Origin: Gyromitra esculenta
Taxonomy: Eukaryota > Ascomycota > Pezizomycetes > Pezizales > Discinaceae
Length of the DNA stretch: 64,000 nucleotides
Assembly: GCA_038503075.1 (NCBI GenBank)
Contig: JBCAML010000013.1
Coordinates: 310,001 to 374,000 of the forward strand
Reading direction: 5' to 3'
Shown: in pieces, positions 13,501 through 24,963 of the stretch
Layout: each line of letters opens with the position of its first letter
How positions within the stretch are numbered: position 1 is the stretch's first letter
Program-made: the position numbers and the translations under genes
The notes under the pieces: generated by a model
Told to the model about the DNA's origin: nothing
The model's database searches: none
The model's input: the letters and a program-made list of their open reading frames with translations, nothing else

Positions 13501-16037
13501 TTTTTTCCCCCTTCACATTCTCGGGATAGATCGCAACTTGAACAATTGGGCCGCTCCCGTTTCAATGCGGGATTTACACAAAAAACGCTGCTCTAAAATG
13601 GATTTGGGTGACCTTTTTAGGGTTTCTTTTTTAAGCGCGGGGTGCGTGGCCTTTGGCAGGCTAACTGGCAATGCTGAACTAAACTAACATGTCGGGCTTG
13701 CTTCTTTTTGAATATAGCAATCCGGGTTATCGGAAGAAAAAAAACAAAACGTGATATTTCGACACCCATCAACACACTACGGACACTGGGGGGGGGGGGG
13801 TGCACGTAGGAGACGGGTAAGGCTAGTTAGGTCCACATAAATGGGGTGGACGCTCTAGTTCTGACAATCCCGCGATTGACCCCAGGCTATTAGTCCTACG
13901 AATTTCGCTGAATTAGTAACATAGGTAGCAAGAACGCCCCCCCGAATCGATACGGGTTTGGCCGGGGAACCGATATTTGTATTTGTCGAACGCCTAAAGC
14001 GGGTTTCATCAGATTAAGATGAAGCTAGGTGGCTCGTGGCGAGTAGTTGCGCTTCGTTACATTCGGTATTGGCCCGGAAACGGGGATGCTGGAAGGAAAA
14101 TCGCACGACCCCGAACTGTACGTCGGGATACATGTATCTAATCATATCAACTCCAAATCGGATCATGATGGGAATCTCTCGGATAATTATTAGTGATTTG
14201 AATTTGGCAAGTGGCCCTGGGAACAAAAAGATAAGGGAAACACGGTGGCGTGGCTGGTCGAGAGGCTAGTGGTAATGGTCGAGACAAGGTCTTATTTATA
14301 CCCACCTGTGAAGGTCTGTGTGCCACTGGCTGGCCCGCCACAACCCACCCTGCGTAAATCTCTTTTGCCCCCCACAGAGAGGCTTCGCAATACCTACATG
14401 TACTTCCGTTTCGCTAAGTATCGATGCTGCATCGCCGTGCCTATCAGTCAGTGTCACTCCGTAATCATAAGCTTTGCGGATGTATATCGATGTCCCAAAA
14501 TTGTCCATGTATCTACCAGGACTCGCTGCTGTGCTTCTGCTTGAAAGCCATTACTGCCAAGACGACAGAAAAGACCACAAGGTACATAGGTACTCCAGGA
14601 CTCCAAGGCGGTACATGCTCTGAGGACTGGGTATGTATGCATGTAAGTACGGCACACGAATGGCCAAAGAACGAAATTTCCGAAATATTTGCTATCGCAT
14701 TCGAGGATTGGTTGCAAGTGGCGGAGGAGAGTTCAAGGACGTATCAAACTCTGGTCTCAAGAGTCAGTTGACTTTCGTTTAGCCTGATATTCTTTAATAT
14801 TTGCCGGTATTTAGAGAGAGAACCTTGAACTGAGTCGCAGCATGTGCTACATTACGGTACTTAAGGTACTTTATATGGTACCGATACACGGAAGATGATA
14901 GACAGGGTGAAAGATTAGCACTTAGCGCGCCAATGGTGCAGGGTGCGTTCCGCAGCCTGGGCATTTCCAAATCTTCGTCTTCTGCTCTGCGGGGATTGAT
15001 TGGGCCGTGGAAAAATCAGCCATATATCGTGGGGGGCTGCACGGAGATGGAGAAGGTAGAGTATCCCAAGTCTGTCTGATAGAGGCATGGTTGAGCAGCT
15101 AGCCACATCACATGAAGAAGGAAGGCGGCTCGTCTCATCGACCAACACCACAGCAAGCAGCAAGTAGCAGCAGAACTCGAAGGAGCCCTAGCAATTGTAT
15201 TGCAGATTAGACCGATGTCATCTGTGACATTGCTTCCTGGGTTACCTAAGCCTGGTATGGGTTCCTTCAGCGTTATGGAAAGAAAACTAACTACCTTCCT
15301 TATCTTCGGAGCGGAGCTAAGCAGGAATGATGATTGCATTGGAATCCCCAGGAAAAGGAAGGAAAACAAAAAGGAAGGCTCCATCGACTAATTCGTTTTC
15401 CTTGCTTGTTTCTTTCTGGAAATCCATAGCCTTGTCTTGTGCTCGCGTGGCCTGAATTTCTGTGGGAACCTGCACAACAGAAGAGTGAAGGGGAAGGCAA
15501 AAAAAAAAAGGTGGGTGGTACGGATGCTTCCTTTTTTCTTTCGTGTGCTTTTCATTTTATTGAATTTGGACATGAGCTCATCCATCTATATCTGCAGATT
15601 TCCCCGATATCTTGGACAGCCCCATAATGTTTTAGTGCACGACATTTTTTACCAGATTTCCATTTTAGCATATCCCCAAAAATCCACCGAGCTAAACGTA
15701 CATAGCGAGCCTGGGCATGTGAGAAGGCTTGCACAACTAGAGATAGCCGGGAAATCCCTGGTTTTCATACAGTTTCTTATTTATCTCCTGCCTACCGCCC
15801 ACTCCTCCCCTCGAACGGCGTATCCCGCTCAAAAACGTTTTCATCAAGTACTGTATTGTACTACAGTCTCCATTGGGACGAACCAAATTCGGAAAATTCG
15901 TCTGGGCTAGCAGACCCTAAATGCTCTGCATTCCCACACTTCCCTTCCCCACCCATAACCAGTTCGTTCTTCGCTCGGTACCGAATTGGCGAAGCTTGCA
16001 TAAATCATTTGAAGACAACAACTATTGACGCTTTCCT

Positions 16038-17798
16038 ATGGCAACACTCACAATGGTGGATCCTGGAAGAGCAGACCTTTTTAATAGCATGTACGGGTAC
16101 GGAGGACATGGGGCGAGTTTACCACCGCCTGTGGTATTGAATTCGAGTTGGTGGGACGAGCAGAAGATCGTGGAGACAGTCAGTCCTAAATACATCAGAC
16201 AACACATCACCAATGCGGCCTCACGGAAGAAATTGGACGAACCTCTGAAGTTTGGTGAAGGGCTCACGGAAAGCACGTATGGTGAATGGATTATCGAACA
16301 CACGAAGAAGTTCTTCTTGATACTGTGTGACTTGGGATGTCCGGATTATATCTTCAATATTATCGACGGATCATGGGACGACGAGGATCTACCGCTATCG
16401 ATGGCTACGATTGAGAGGTTGGAATTACCAGTACTTTCGCAGGACAAGAAGTTTGCGAAGAAGCAGTATGCGTATCTTGTGCGAGAGCTACAGGAAGGGC
16501 AACACACAGAGTTCCAGGATGAGGAAATCGTGCCTCTGGAGGTCATATCTCGGCGGACACAACCGGGCTCAACGAAGCAGACACTGGAGAAGGTTTACTT
16601 CCCCAGGTCACGAGAAGTATGTTATACACGGAGACGTGTACCTCTTGGGTATGGTCAGAATCAACTGGCACTTGAAACCTTCATGAACGAATTGGAAACA
16701 ATAAAGTCCGTCAGCCACGATCATATCGTGTCACTCCACCTATCGTACACCCACGAAAACATTGGATACCTTATCTTAGAGCCTGCTATCGACCTCACTT
16801 TGAAATCCTTCATCCAATACACCCCTGCAACCTGGAAATCGAATTCCAAAGAAGAACGCCGCCACTTAATCTTCAATTGGATGCATTGTCTCAGTGATGC
16901 CCTAGCATATCTTTACGAAAAGGGTATTTCGCATTGCGATATTAAGCCTTCCTCCATCATCGTTGAGCAAAAAACAAATCGCATTTTCTTTGCCGACATC
17001 GGGAATTCAAAACGTCTCGATCCAGTATTACAAGCCGCACAATCCCCAACCCAATTCTCTCCAGGCATTCCTGATATGGAAGCCTATGACTATGGTGCAC
17101 CAGAGCTGTGGCAACGGACCCTCGTAGTACAAGAATCACATAGCCCTCCGACCAATACCATCTTCTCTGGTCGAACCTACCGTAAATCATCGACCCAATC
17201 GGAAGAAAGTTTATCCAGTACTGGATCCAGTAGTACCCAGGTTGGCCAATGGACCGTTATCCAATCCCTCCCCTCAAAATCCGATATCTTCTCACTTGGC
17301 TGCATATTCCTCGAGATCTTTAGTTTCCATGCAAAGCGTAAGACAACCGCATTTGCAACCCACCGTTCTGTCAAGAACCGTAGACCTCGGGAATCAGCAC
17401 CCCCGGATTCATCATTCCACTCTAATCTCGGCCAGGTAGATTCCTGGATCGAGAACCTCCATAAAGACGCACGGAAGAAGTCGGATCAACCGTTCGCCGA
17501 TGGTCTCGAGCTGTGTCGAGAAATGCTACAACGAGATCCAGAAGCTCGGCCGGAACCGCGCGGTGTATCGGATAGATTGTATCACACAATTGTCGGCCCG
17601 GCTGTGGCACCCGAGATGCCACATTGCGGTATGCATAGTGTCATTGACCCAAACCTGTCTATGTTTGGTGGGTGGATACCACAGAGGGATGAATATGGGC
17701 GGTCACTATCAGCATCGAGTAGTGTTGGGAGAGCCTCTAAGAGATCAACAGCAACCTCGGCGAGCTCTATGAGTGATAGAAGATGGCTGGCTATCTAA
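16038..17798 (+). CDS. divergent protein kinase-like protein, possible pseudokinase
   Basis: Single-exon protein of 586 residues with a protein-kinase fold in its middle part. Residues 1-180 are an N-terminal region I do not recognise. The catalytic loop is at about 299-306 and reads HCDIKPSS: aspartate and lysine are present, but the usual asparagine is serine. The DFG motif is DIG at about 320-322. An activation-segment GAPELW follows, then a serine-rich insert near 370-410 and a segment resembling the DxWSLGC helix (SDIFSLGCIFLEIF). No clear VAVK-type ATP lysine is visible; the equivalent stretch reads CYTRRRVPLG. These changes suggest weak or absent catalysis, although some kinases tolerate them. 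The C-terminal 30 residues are rich in S, R and A. Such orphan kinase-like proteins are frequent in Pezizomycotina. Substrate and pathway are unknown. Confidence 0.85.
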   Translation: MATLTMVDPGRADLFNSMYGYGGHGASLPPPVVLNSSWWDEQKIVETVSPKYIRQHITNAASRKKLDEPLKFGEGLTESTYGEWIIEHTKKFFLILCDLGCPDYIFNIIDGSWDDEDLPLSMATIERLELPVLSQDKKFAKKQYAYLVRELQEGQHTEFQDEEIVPLEVISRRTQPGSTKQTLEKVYFPRSREVCYTRRRVPLGYGQNQLALETFMNELETIKSVSHDHIVSLHLSYTHENIGYLILEPAIDLTLKSFIQYTPATWKSNSKEERRHLIFNWMHCLSDALAYLYEKGISHCDIKPSSIIVEQKTNRIFFADIGNSKRLDPVLQAAQSPTQFSPGIPDMEAYDYGAPELWQRTLVVQESHSPPTNTIFSGRTYRKSSTQSEESLSSTGSSSTQVGQWTVIQSLPSKSDIFSLGCIFLEIFSFHAKRKTTAFATHRSVKNRRPRESAPPDSSFHSNLGQVDSWIENLHKDARKKSDQPFADGLELCREMLQRDPEARPEPRGVSDRLYHTIVGPAVAPEMPHCGMHSVIDPNLSMFGGWIPQRDEYGRSLSASSSVGRASKRSTATSASSMSDRRWLAI

Positions 17799-19160
17799 AT
17801 TGCTTGCGATTGATTGGCGTTTCGTTGTCGTTTTCGTTTTCGTTTCCCTTTTCTCTTTGTCCTGGGAGGTGGGGTTGGCTATATGTTTTTTCTATGTTTT
17901 TTTTCGCGATACAGGTAGGGAGGGTGGCATAGACTGGTGTTTTTCTGATTAAAAAAAATTATTTTGGAGGCTATCATTTGTTTTTTTAAGGGAGGGTTCT
18001 TATCATTTTGTGTTTTTATCAGGGTTGGTTGGTATCATGCTTTTATTTTTCTTTATTGATTTTTTCTTATACTTTCCTGGAAATTACTCTTTGAGCTTAG
18101 GATTATATCATATCTCTCGCCCTATTCTTCTATACTGGTTTCTCCTTACACGCTCTTTTTATTTTTATTTTTATCTACTATTATCATATTTTTATACCAT
18201 CTTGGTATTCCCCCCCCCTTTTTTTTTGGTTCGTATGCTTTGTGCAGGAGTCGCGGTAAGCCGGTTGAATGTCTATCTGTCACTCAGATGTTTTATTCTC
18301 TTTTGTCCTGTTACTCAAGGTAGCTAGATCTTGCGTATAGTTTGAAATTAAGCCACTGAATTCAACTATATTCCCTTCCTGTTGCTATTCTAGTTTAGTG
18401 TTTTAGTGCTTTTCTACAATTTATTTTGCCTCGTTATTAGTAGATATGGCGGTCTTTACATAGCCGTAAATACTAACATCTGAGTTGAGGCTAGCTGTCA
18501 ATTGCTCGGCGGGCTTTGTACCTTATGGTCTTTTTCAAAAGGGTGTTCACTTAGATACATATATTGTAGCACGGAACATATGCTTGGGAGTTTGCTTCAA
18601 GCTAAGCCAAACTGGGCTTAGTTGGTTTTTATAAATCAATTTCACATGAGCTCCAGAGTTTACTTCAAGGCAAACTATGAGAGCTGGAAACTCTCATTCA
18701 AACTCTTAGGTATCATATGAATTAATTTAGGTTTTTCTGTTTTTCCGGGTTGTCCTCGACACAGAATGTCACTCGATTACGTATAACTACGTAGATTGGT
18801 TTCGGGGTGTCTATGTAATTGAAAAATCGAATTCGAGATGAAGGTCCGTCCACTATACTAGACGGGAACGCACCATTCTATCCTGTCGGTGGGGGTTTTC
18901 CACGTACTGAATCCGACGGAACGTAGACTCAATTTCACCCCACCGCACTTTATCTTCTTCCCTCTACTCTATATCTTCTTTATTTCCTTCGCCCGCAATC
19001 CTTTCCTACATTTTGAAGTAAGGAGTGCAAATATCCTCCAAAGCTTTAGATAACGATTGATAAAAAGTCTCATTTTCCAAGAAGTAAGTTTATCATTAGA
19101 CGTCTCAGGGACGAGGAGAAGTAAACCAACAATCTCACTTGTATCTAGCCTTCCGCTGCG
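17799..19160. other. intergenic region, T-rich
   Basis: The 3' flank of the kinase-like gene is T-rich with long T runs (17880-18240). From about 18840 the sequence is likely promoter and leader of the ARID gene. No gene, RNA or inverted repeat was recognised. Confidence 0.6.
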
Positions 19161-21680
19161 ATGCCTGCAAATCTGGCTACTCGTGTTTTGTTCCTGCTTC
19201 CATGGAAGCTCACATCGGCTCAGTTCTTTGCATCTCTTGCAAATTTTACCCTTAGCAATTGGTATCCTGATTCGAGCATCGATGCTCCTTGGATCTCGAC
19301 TATTTATGTTACAGATGAATGCGATCCGATCGGCGCTGGAGTGAGGACTGATCTTCAATTCCTATATATGGTGGTCCACTCTATGGGTGGTTATGATGCC
19401 CTCGAGTCAGCTAAGAGATGGCACGCTGTAGCGGAAGCCATGAGTAACTGGCCAGAGGATCAAGATGAAATCAGAATCATTTATCAGAACTATCTGTGGT
19501 GCTACGAGGTGTATTCACGTAAAGTCCGTAGACTCTTCGTGGCCAGAAAGCGGATGGATAGAAATCCGAGAGAATACTCCCCGCAGGCACTTATCCCAGG
19601 CCAGGGAGACAATGACAAAGAAGACTTCCAAGTGTCTTGCATGCCCTGGTCTGCCTTAGCAAGCCGTATCGAATGCGAAATTCAAGGGACGTTGGACGGT
19701 ATTATTGTTCTCCGCGACTATTTCTCCGTATCGCCGGCTCTCCAATTGGCTATCGAGCAAGAAACGAACCTCCAGGCCGTTGAGGTTTTTACCAACCCTC
19801 CGGAAGGGGTCTCTGCGTACTTCACACGACCTGAATCGATCTCTCCAAGCTCGGCTGCCTCCCTTAACTTCGATCCGGAATATGAAATCTCTTATAATGA
19901 CGATGAAATTCTTTCTGAGGAGGCGGTGGCATATAAAAATGCTATTCTCGCCGATAACCGCAGCTATATCCTGCGCACACAGATAGAGGGGGTGGCTCAG
20001 CCCCTTCCACCCTACCCGCAGGAACATCTTGCATATTTCATGTATGATGAGATTATTATCGGTGCTAGACGTCCCAAACCAAAAAAATATCCGAGTCTGG
20101 TAATTGATTCGGAATCCAATGCTATGGGAGGGCCTGTATTTGGTGCTGGGCTAGTAAGAGTGAGACCACCGTCATACAATTCCCACCAGAGCGATGACGG
20201 ATATGGAAACGAAAAGCTAGCATATGCTTTCGAGCGTGGTTGCATAAACGGCGAGATTGAGAGGGGTGACTATCAAAAAGAGCTTATAGAAAAGTACGGC
20301 GCAAGGCCACATGTCAACCAATCAGCCAGAGCGCCCAGGGTCGAGAAGGAAGGACTAAACTTCCAACAGTATCTTATGACTCATGGTATTGATGCACCAG
20401 AAGTGAAACGCTTCTTCGATGAGAGACTGAGGCTTGAAGGTGGATTCTGGGAACATGAGTTGAGAAGGATGGAAGAGTTGGAGAGACGGGTGAGAGGTGA
20501 TCCAGAAATCTCTCTAAAAGGCTGGGAAATAGCCAGCGATGATGGATCCGCGGCTAGCAGCAGCAGCTACGACAGTTACGACGGTAATTCATCGATAACC
20601 CCACTTCAGGACCAAACGCAGAGACCGATGTCTCTACATGAATATGCCCGGAGAATCGCTAAGCAGCGAAAGAAGCCATTGGAGTGGGACTGTCTTACTC
20701 CTGCGGGATCAGTAAATGAATCTGTGGCGCCCCCTCGCCAGCGTGCACCACCGGGTCCCGAAAATTCGGAGTTCGTTATGTATGGAGAAAATCTAGAATT
20801 AAATCCAAGCGTCTTTGAGCCATCATACCTCCCAAGGTGTGATGAGGATGGTGTTGATTTCCGTAATAGCGACGTATTCCGCACCGATGCCGCATTCCAA
20901 AACGGCACCGTCAACCATGAAACCCAGCAGTCTCTCGACTCGATGATCTCTGGTGCTGCAGCATCCGCTTCTTCAGGTCAACCTAAAGGCAGATTCCAAG
21001 TTCAAGAGCAAGTCCCTCGAGAGCAAGCGATTGGAGAACAGCCCCGGACTGATTATCCAGAGAGCACTTTATCGACCACACCCTCTGCAGTTGATCGTTT
21101 GTATCCTATAATTCCAGACCCAATTTCTGTCGGCAATACGCGAAAGATACTCGCCCTTCCGAATGGAATGGAAGTAGATATCACTAACGTAAATCCGCGT
21201 AACCCTCCTTGGTACAACTACACACAAGAATGGCTCAAGCAACGTGGTTCGGACGAGGAGAATGCCCTCTGGAAGAAAGATAGCCAGACCCATTGGGAGC
21301 AAGACAGCCAGACCCACGGAGAGGAAGATAGCCAGAACGACGAATCCATGGAGCGTTCTTCAAGTGGGTATCTTCCAAGCGATTCAAGCTGGAGAAAGGC
21401 AATGGAGGACGACGAACTTTTGAACGAATCGGCCCAGGGACCGAAAACAGGGAGAGAGCAATTCGATGGGGTTGATGAGATGGTGTGTAGAACTTTGGAA
21501 AGCTTTTCGATCACCGGGGCGAACAATTCGGGACCCATGGAGTATGCGCATCGTACACCATTTGAAGAAGGCTTCGAGGGAATGTTTAACACGCCAGAGA
21601 GACGTCCTCTCGCCGGAGCTTCCATTGCGGAAGTGATGGGAAAGATGGAGAAGATGGATGGAATGGAATGGAAGGCGTAG
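19161..21680 (+). CDS. ARID/BRIGHT DNA-binding domain protein
   Basis: Uninterrupted frame of 839 residues. Residues of about 20-120 match the ARID fold: a first helix QFFASLANF, then the diagnostic block LQFLYMVVHSMGGYDAL, a helix with RWHAVAEAM, and a closing IYQNYLWCYEVY. The conserved pattern is L-Y-x-x-V, GGY, W-x-x-V-A and Y-x-x-x-L-x-x-Y-E. ARID domains bind DNA, often AT-rich, in chromatin regulators. No JmjN, JmjC, PHD or other partner domain is visible in the remaining 700 residues, which are acidic and disordered-looking with a serine/tyrosine-rich patch near 470. A short run of three DSQ-containing repeats lies near residues 707-730. The protein is probably nuclear. An unseen 5' exon is possible because the domain starts close to the N-terminus. 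Domain call good; wider role unknown. Confidence 0.82.
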   Translation: MPANLATRVLFLLPWKLTSAQFFASLANFTLSNWYPDSSIDAPWISTIYVTDECDPIGAGVRTDLQFLYMVVHSMGGYDALESAKRWHAVAEAMSNWPEDQDEIRIIYQNYLWCYEVYSRKVRRLFVARKRMDRNPREYSPQALIPGQGDNDKEDFQVSCMPWSALASRIECEIQGTLDGIIVLRDYFSVSPALQLAIEQETNLQAVEVFTNPPEGVSAYFTRPESISPSSAASLNFDPEYEISYNDDEILSEEAVAYKNAILADNRSYILRTQIEGVAQPLPPYPQEHLAYFMYDEIIIGARRPKPKKYPSLVIDSESNAMGGPVFGAGLVRVRPPSYNSHQSDDGYGNEKLAYAFERGCINGEIERGDYQKELIEKYGARPHVNQSARAPRVEKEGLNFQQYLMTHGIDAPEVKRFFDERLRLEGGFWEHELRRMEELERRVRGDPEISLKGWEIASDDGSAASSSSYDSYDGNSSITPLQDQTQRPMSLHEYARRIAKQRKKPLEWDCLTPAGSVNESVAPPRQRAPPGPENSEFVMYGENLELNPSVFEPSYLPRCDEDGVDFRNSDVFRTDAAFQNGTVNHETQQSLDSMISGAAASASSGQPKGRFQVQEQVPREQAIGEQPRTDYPESTLSTTPSAVDRLYPIIPDPISVGNTRKILALPNGMEVDITNVNPRNPPWYNYTQEWLKQRGSDEENALWKKDSQTHWEQDSQTHGEEDSQNDESMERSSSGYLPSDSSWRKAMEDDELLNESAQGPKTGREQFDGVDEMVCRTLESFSITGANNSGPMEYAHRTPFEEGFEGMFNTPERRPLAGASIAEVMGKMEKMDGMEWKA

Positions 21681-22957
21681 TTAGTTGAGATGAGCATGCC
21701 GTTATCTCTTTAAATGGATAATAGAGTGAGGTACGAAGGAAGGCTTAAGCGAAGGAACTTAACAATTAAATATCCGCTTCATAAACTGCTAAAATAGGCC
21801 TGAACGTGCAACTTTAAGCTAGAGCGTGATTCTCCAGAGACGTTCCTGCCTAAAAATGCCATTAAAATGATTTCGCTATCGAATTAGCTAGCCCCTAGAA
21901 CCTCTAGCCCTCCACATGTACATTCGGTTGATGGTATCTTACGCGAGTGATACAATATGAGCCTCTAGCTCTCACCACACTATTTACTTAATTTAGAAGA
22001 CATCCTAGATATCCGCAAGTGATTCATGATATTAATACCAACCCCCATATATATGGATTCAATATTTCTGGTTAGAGTTGACGAGAGTCTCGCTATCCAA
22101 TTGCCCTTATTCCCAGCCGAAGCCATTTTGAGGGCGACTTGTGTGGAATGCGTTTATGGAAGGGGCATATAGGTATAAATGTTGTCTTAATTGTTTCAGC
22201 CATGCCTTTTAGCTTAGCCGGACGCACCCACAGCTGAGCGTCCAAGGCAGAGGGTAATCTCGATAAGATCCCGTTCGATTGAATGCGGTTGTCGCAGTAG
22301 GATAAGCAGTAGGTATCGCGAGAAATATGTATTTTACACAGCTTTTCAGTTTTTTAAATAGATGTAGAGAGTTAAAGCTGTAGTGAGATCTAGCTCAGGC
22401 TTTCGGCGTCTTATGAAGATCTGTTTTGAACATTCATGGATGCACATTTTCATCCTTCCACAAGAAACGACTTGGATTAAGAGTGAGGGCTGAAGAGTGA
22501 GACATTTGCCAACATACATGGTTAAGAAATAAGCGTTTTCGCAAATGCCTCTACAACCTTACACCATTAGCTGCCGGGATTAAGTGCATATAACCTTTTC
22601 TATTTCTGGTGGCGCGGCGGCACCGCAGGGCTGCGGGGCTGCGGGGGCTGTGGCCCTGATGCCTGTACGGTGAGTCCCTCAGCCTCGACGTGGTCGAACT
22701 TAGAGGGTTCCATATCGGTGGGAACGAGGGTAAACCTATTGAATCTCGTCAACCATTGGCCGTTCCCGATAGACCCCGCCACGTTGGAGACACAAGAGCG
22801 ATGAATATAAGCAGCCGACCTCCTTCAAGAAAGGGTTTTGATACCCCACTCGGTCGCCAACCTTCACGAATTCCCTTGCGTCCGATACAATCTTAGCTCC
22901 ATTTCTGCTGATCAATTCTCTGAGGAAAAGCATCTTATCGCGACTGAATCTGCAAGC
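21681..22957. other. intergenic region
   Basis: No gene supported. A GC-rich patch at about 22608-22660 carries near-repeats of GGGCTGCG and opens a short minus-strand frame ending near 22600 (see rejected items). The leader of the membrane-protein gene occupies the last part. Confidence 0.55.
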
Positions 22958-24174
22958 ATGTCTACAGGCGGATTTCGAGATATTTCGACCCTCTCCACGG
23001 GACGAAGGCCAAGGAGCATGACCATGAGCGATCATGACGAGGAAGACATGAGAGATGTCGAAATGAACTCTGCGACAGCCCTCCTAGAAGGTATGTAGGG
23101 CTGTATATCCTCGCTTTGAATAATACTAAAGAGTGTGGCAAAAAACCAGAGGATCATCATTATTTCGAAGATGAGAAGTCTGAACATGAGGAGCACCTAC
23201 CGCCTTCTCCAAAGGCCGCTGGCATGCGCAGTGTTGTCGGATCAATGACTGGAGTCAGACCATTAATTATCACACCAGCAAATGCTAAACCTCCACGAAA
23301 ACTAAAGTCAATACTCAAAAGTTTGAAGGCTGATCGAACGATAATGTTGTCACGGCCGAGAGTGGTATTCCGGATGGTTTCGCTGATAACGTCCGGGGCC
23401 GTTCTGGGTGCTTCAGGTCACATCCTTTTCCACTACATAGATACTAGAGATTGGCCGAAGAACAGTAGCCCGGGGAGTCCACCCATCTGGCAACCAGGCC
23501 TCCGCTTGGCACCAACGAATATCCTTCTCGCGGTTAGCACATATGTATTTGTACTGGATATGGTATTTTCAATCGCCAGTTTTTGGCCAAGGGTATATTT
23601 CCCTCCGTGACCCTTCTGATTATCGCGAACTTAAATAACTTATCTCCGAGAAAAAGGGTCGATATTTAAAAAACCCAATCGTTGCTGGTTTAGCACTATT
23701 ACACTCAGTCATTAGTTTAATAGCCGGTATAATAGCACTCGTATATTCTGAAGAGAATCGAAACTTGGATACTCTGTAAGACTTACCTCTTAAATTGACT
23801 TAACTTGCTGATCACTAATCCGTTATATAGGTTTTGGGTTTGTACAGTTAAGGAGCAATCCGCCGCAGACCTAGCCATCATGGACTTCTCTACTCATTGT
23901 ACCGAACTGGTTAGTATTCTGGCGGCTCATTCCTCCTTCTACATTAATTGGTCTGACTAAAACCTCGAAATAACAGCGAGCTACTTGGGTTGCTGCGTGT
24001 ATGTATACAGTCGCACATGGTCTGATAATACCGACCATCTTGCTTGGGTTTATCTCCTGCGGTAACCGCAAACGGCCAACATTTCAGGATGCAGTCATCA
24101 TAGGGGATACAGAAAAAGAAGGTTTCTCTGGATGGCTAAGGGGTCTAAAGGGAAGGCTTATTGGTGGTAGATGA
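22958..24174 (+). CDS. predicted four-helix membrane protein, five exons, unknown function
   Basis: Assembled by eye from exons 22958-23090, 23150-23592, 23651-23775, 23831-23909 and 23977-24174, giving 325 residues. All joins keep frame, and each intron removes a stop or continues a hydrophobic helix. Residues 1-110 are hydrophilic and acidic, then basic (RKLKSILKSLKADR). Four hydrophobic segments follow: about 116-138, 162-190, 201-224 and 262-287. Between the third and fourth is a roughly 37-residue loop with two cysteines. The C-terminal tail of about 38 residues is charged. The arrangement resembles MARVEL-type or other fungal four-spanning proteins, but no signature was recognised. Start chosen as the first ATG in frame, with in-frame upstream sequence lacking another ATG. 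The third-exon acceptor is CGAG, unusual but the only one keeping the helix intact. Function unknown. Confidence 0.75.
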
Positions 24175-24963
24175 CGGTGTAAGATATAGGATATGGGGTG
24201 TTTACCGGTTGCGTGTATTCAAATTATACATACAGTTTCCATAGAATTTAATATATACCCAACATTAGTCAGACCTCTGGGGCCTACATTTGGATGTGAA
24301 TCGAATGAATTTCTCTTGAGAACAACATGACAACGGATGATATGAAACGCCTAAAACATCCCCAATACATACTGATGTTAGCCTTTCTATTTCCCTTACG
24401 TTGTAAAATGCCGGAAACGGTACGGCAGGCAACATGAACTATCTACAGTTCAGCCAAAAGCAAGAAAGGCAACGAAAGGGGTTGGGAGACGCTGGCAGTC
24501 TTTTCCATCAGACGGATTCCCTGCGGATCTTGAAGACACGCGATGTCAGTTGTGAGGTTGATGGTATACATGACGATTCGAGGTTTACCTAGGGTATAGT
24601 TAATGTTTAGATCAATGAGCCAGTGGAGTATACTTTGTTTATTTGGCTGATTGCTTGTCGTAAGTGTTATCGACGTAACTTCCCCTTCCTCTCCCTTCTC
24701 CTCCAGTGTCTGTTTGCCAATTGAATTGCCCCATCATGTGGATGGCGCATGTATGCGAAAGTTGGGACATTGTATTGGAGCAACAAAGAGTTTAAATATA
24801 AGCTTTAGGTTTAAATGCACGTGGCTAACAGTTGCTTTCTTCGATCACGTCACAGGGATACAATTTAGTCACGTGCTATCACTCGACGTTATATCTCGTT
24901 TTTTTTTTCTTTATAAATTTTTTTTGAGTCTAACCAGAATTAACGATTTTATTCTGTCTATTA

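Larger units (their letters stand above)
7102..16037. other. large gene-free region (about 8.9 kb)
   Basis: No open frame here has a recognisable domain, credible splice structure or coding-like composition. Features seen are simple repeats (a GTAC/CTAC tract at 8106-8130, AGGAC units at 8563-8580, ACCAA units at 10556-10575), long A/T and C/G homopolymers, and many short CTAGCTAG- and GTAC-type palindromes. The last few hundred bases probably contain the promoter of the kinase-like gene. Unrecognised transposon debris or non-coding RNA cannot be excluded. Confidence 0.6.

Noticed and set aside
22600..22782. Minus-strand 60-residue frame ending in a proline-rich tail
   Set aside because: Looks mildly protein-like, but no upstream exon, start context or homolog could be recognised, and it lies in the GC-rich patch before the membrane-protein gene.
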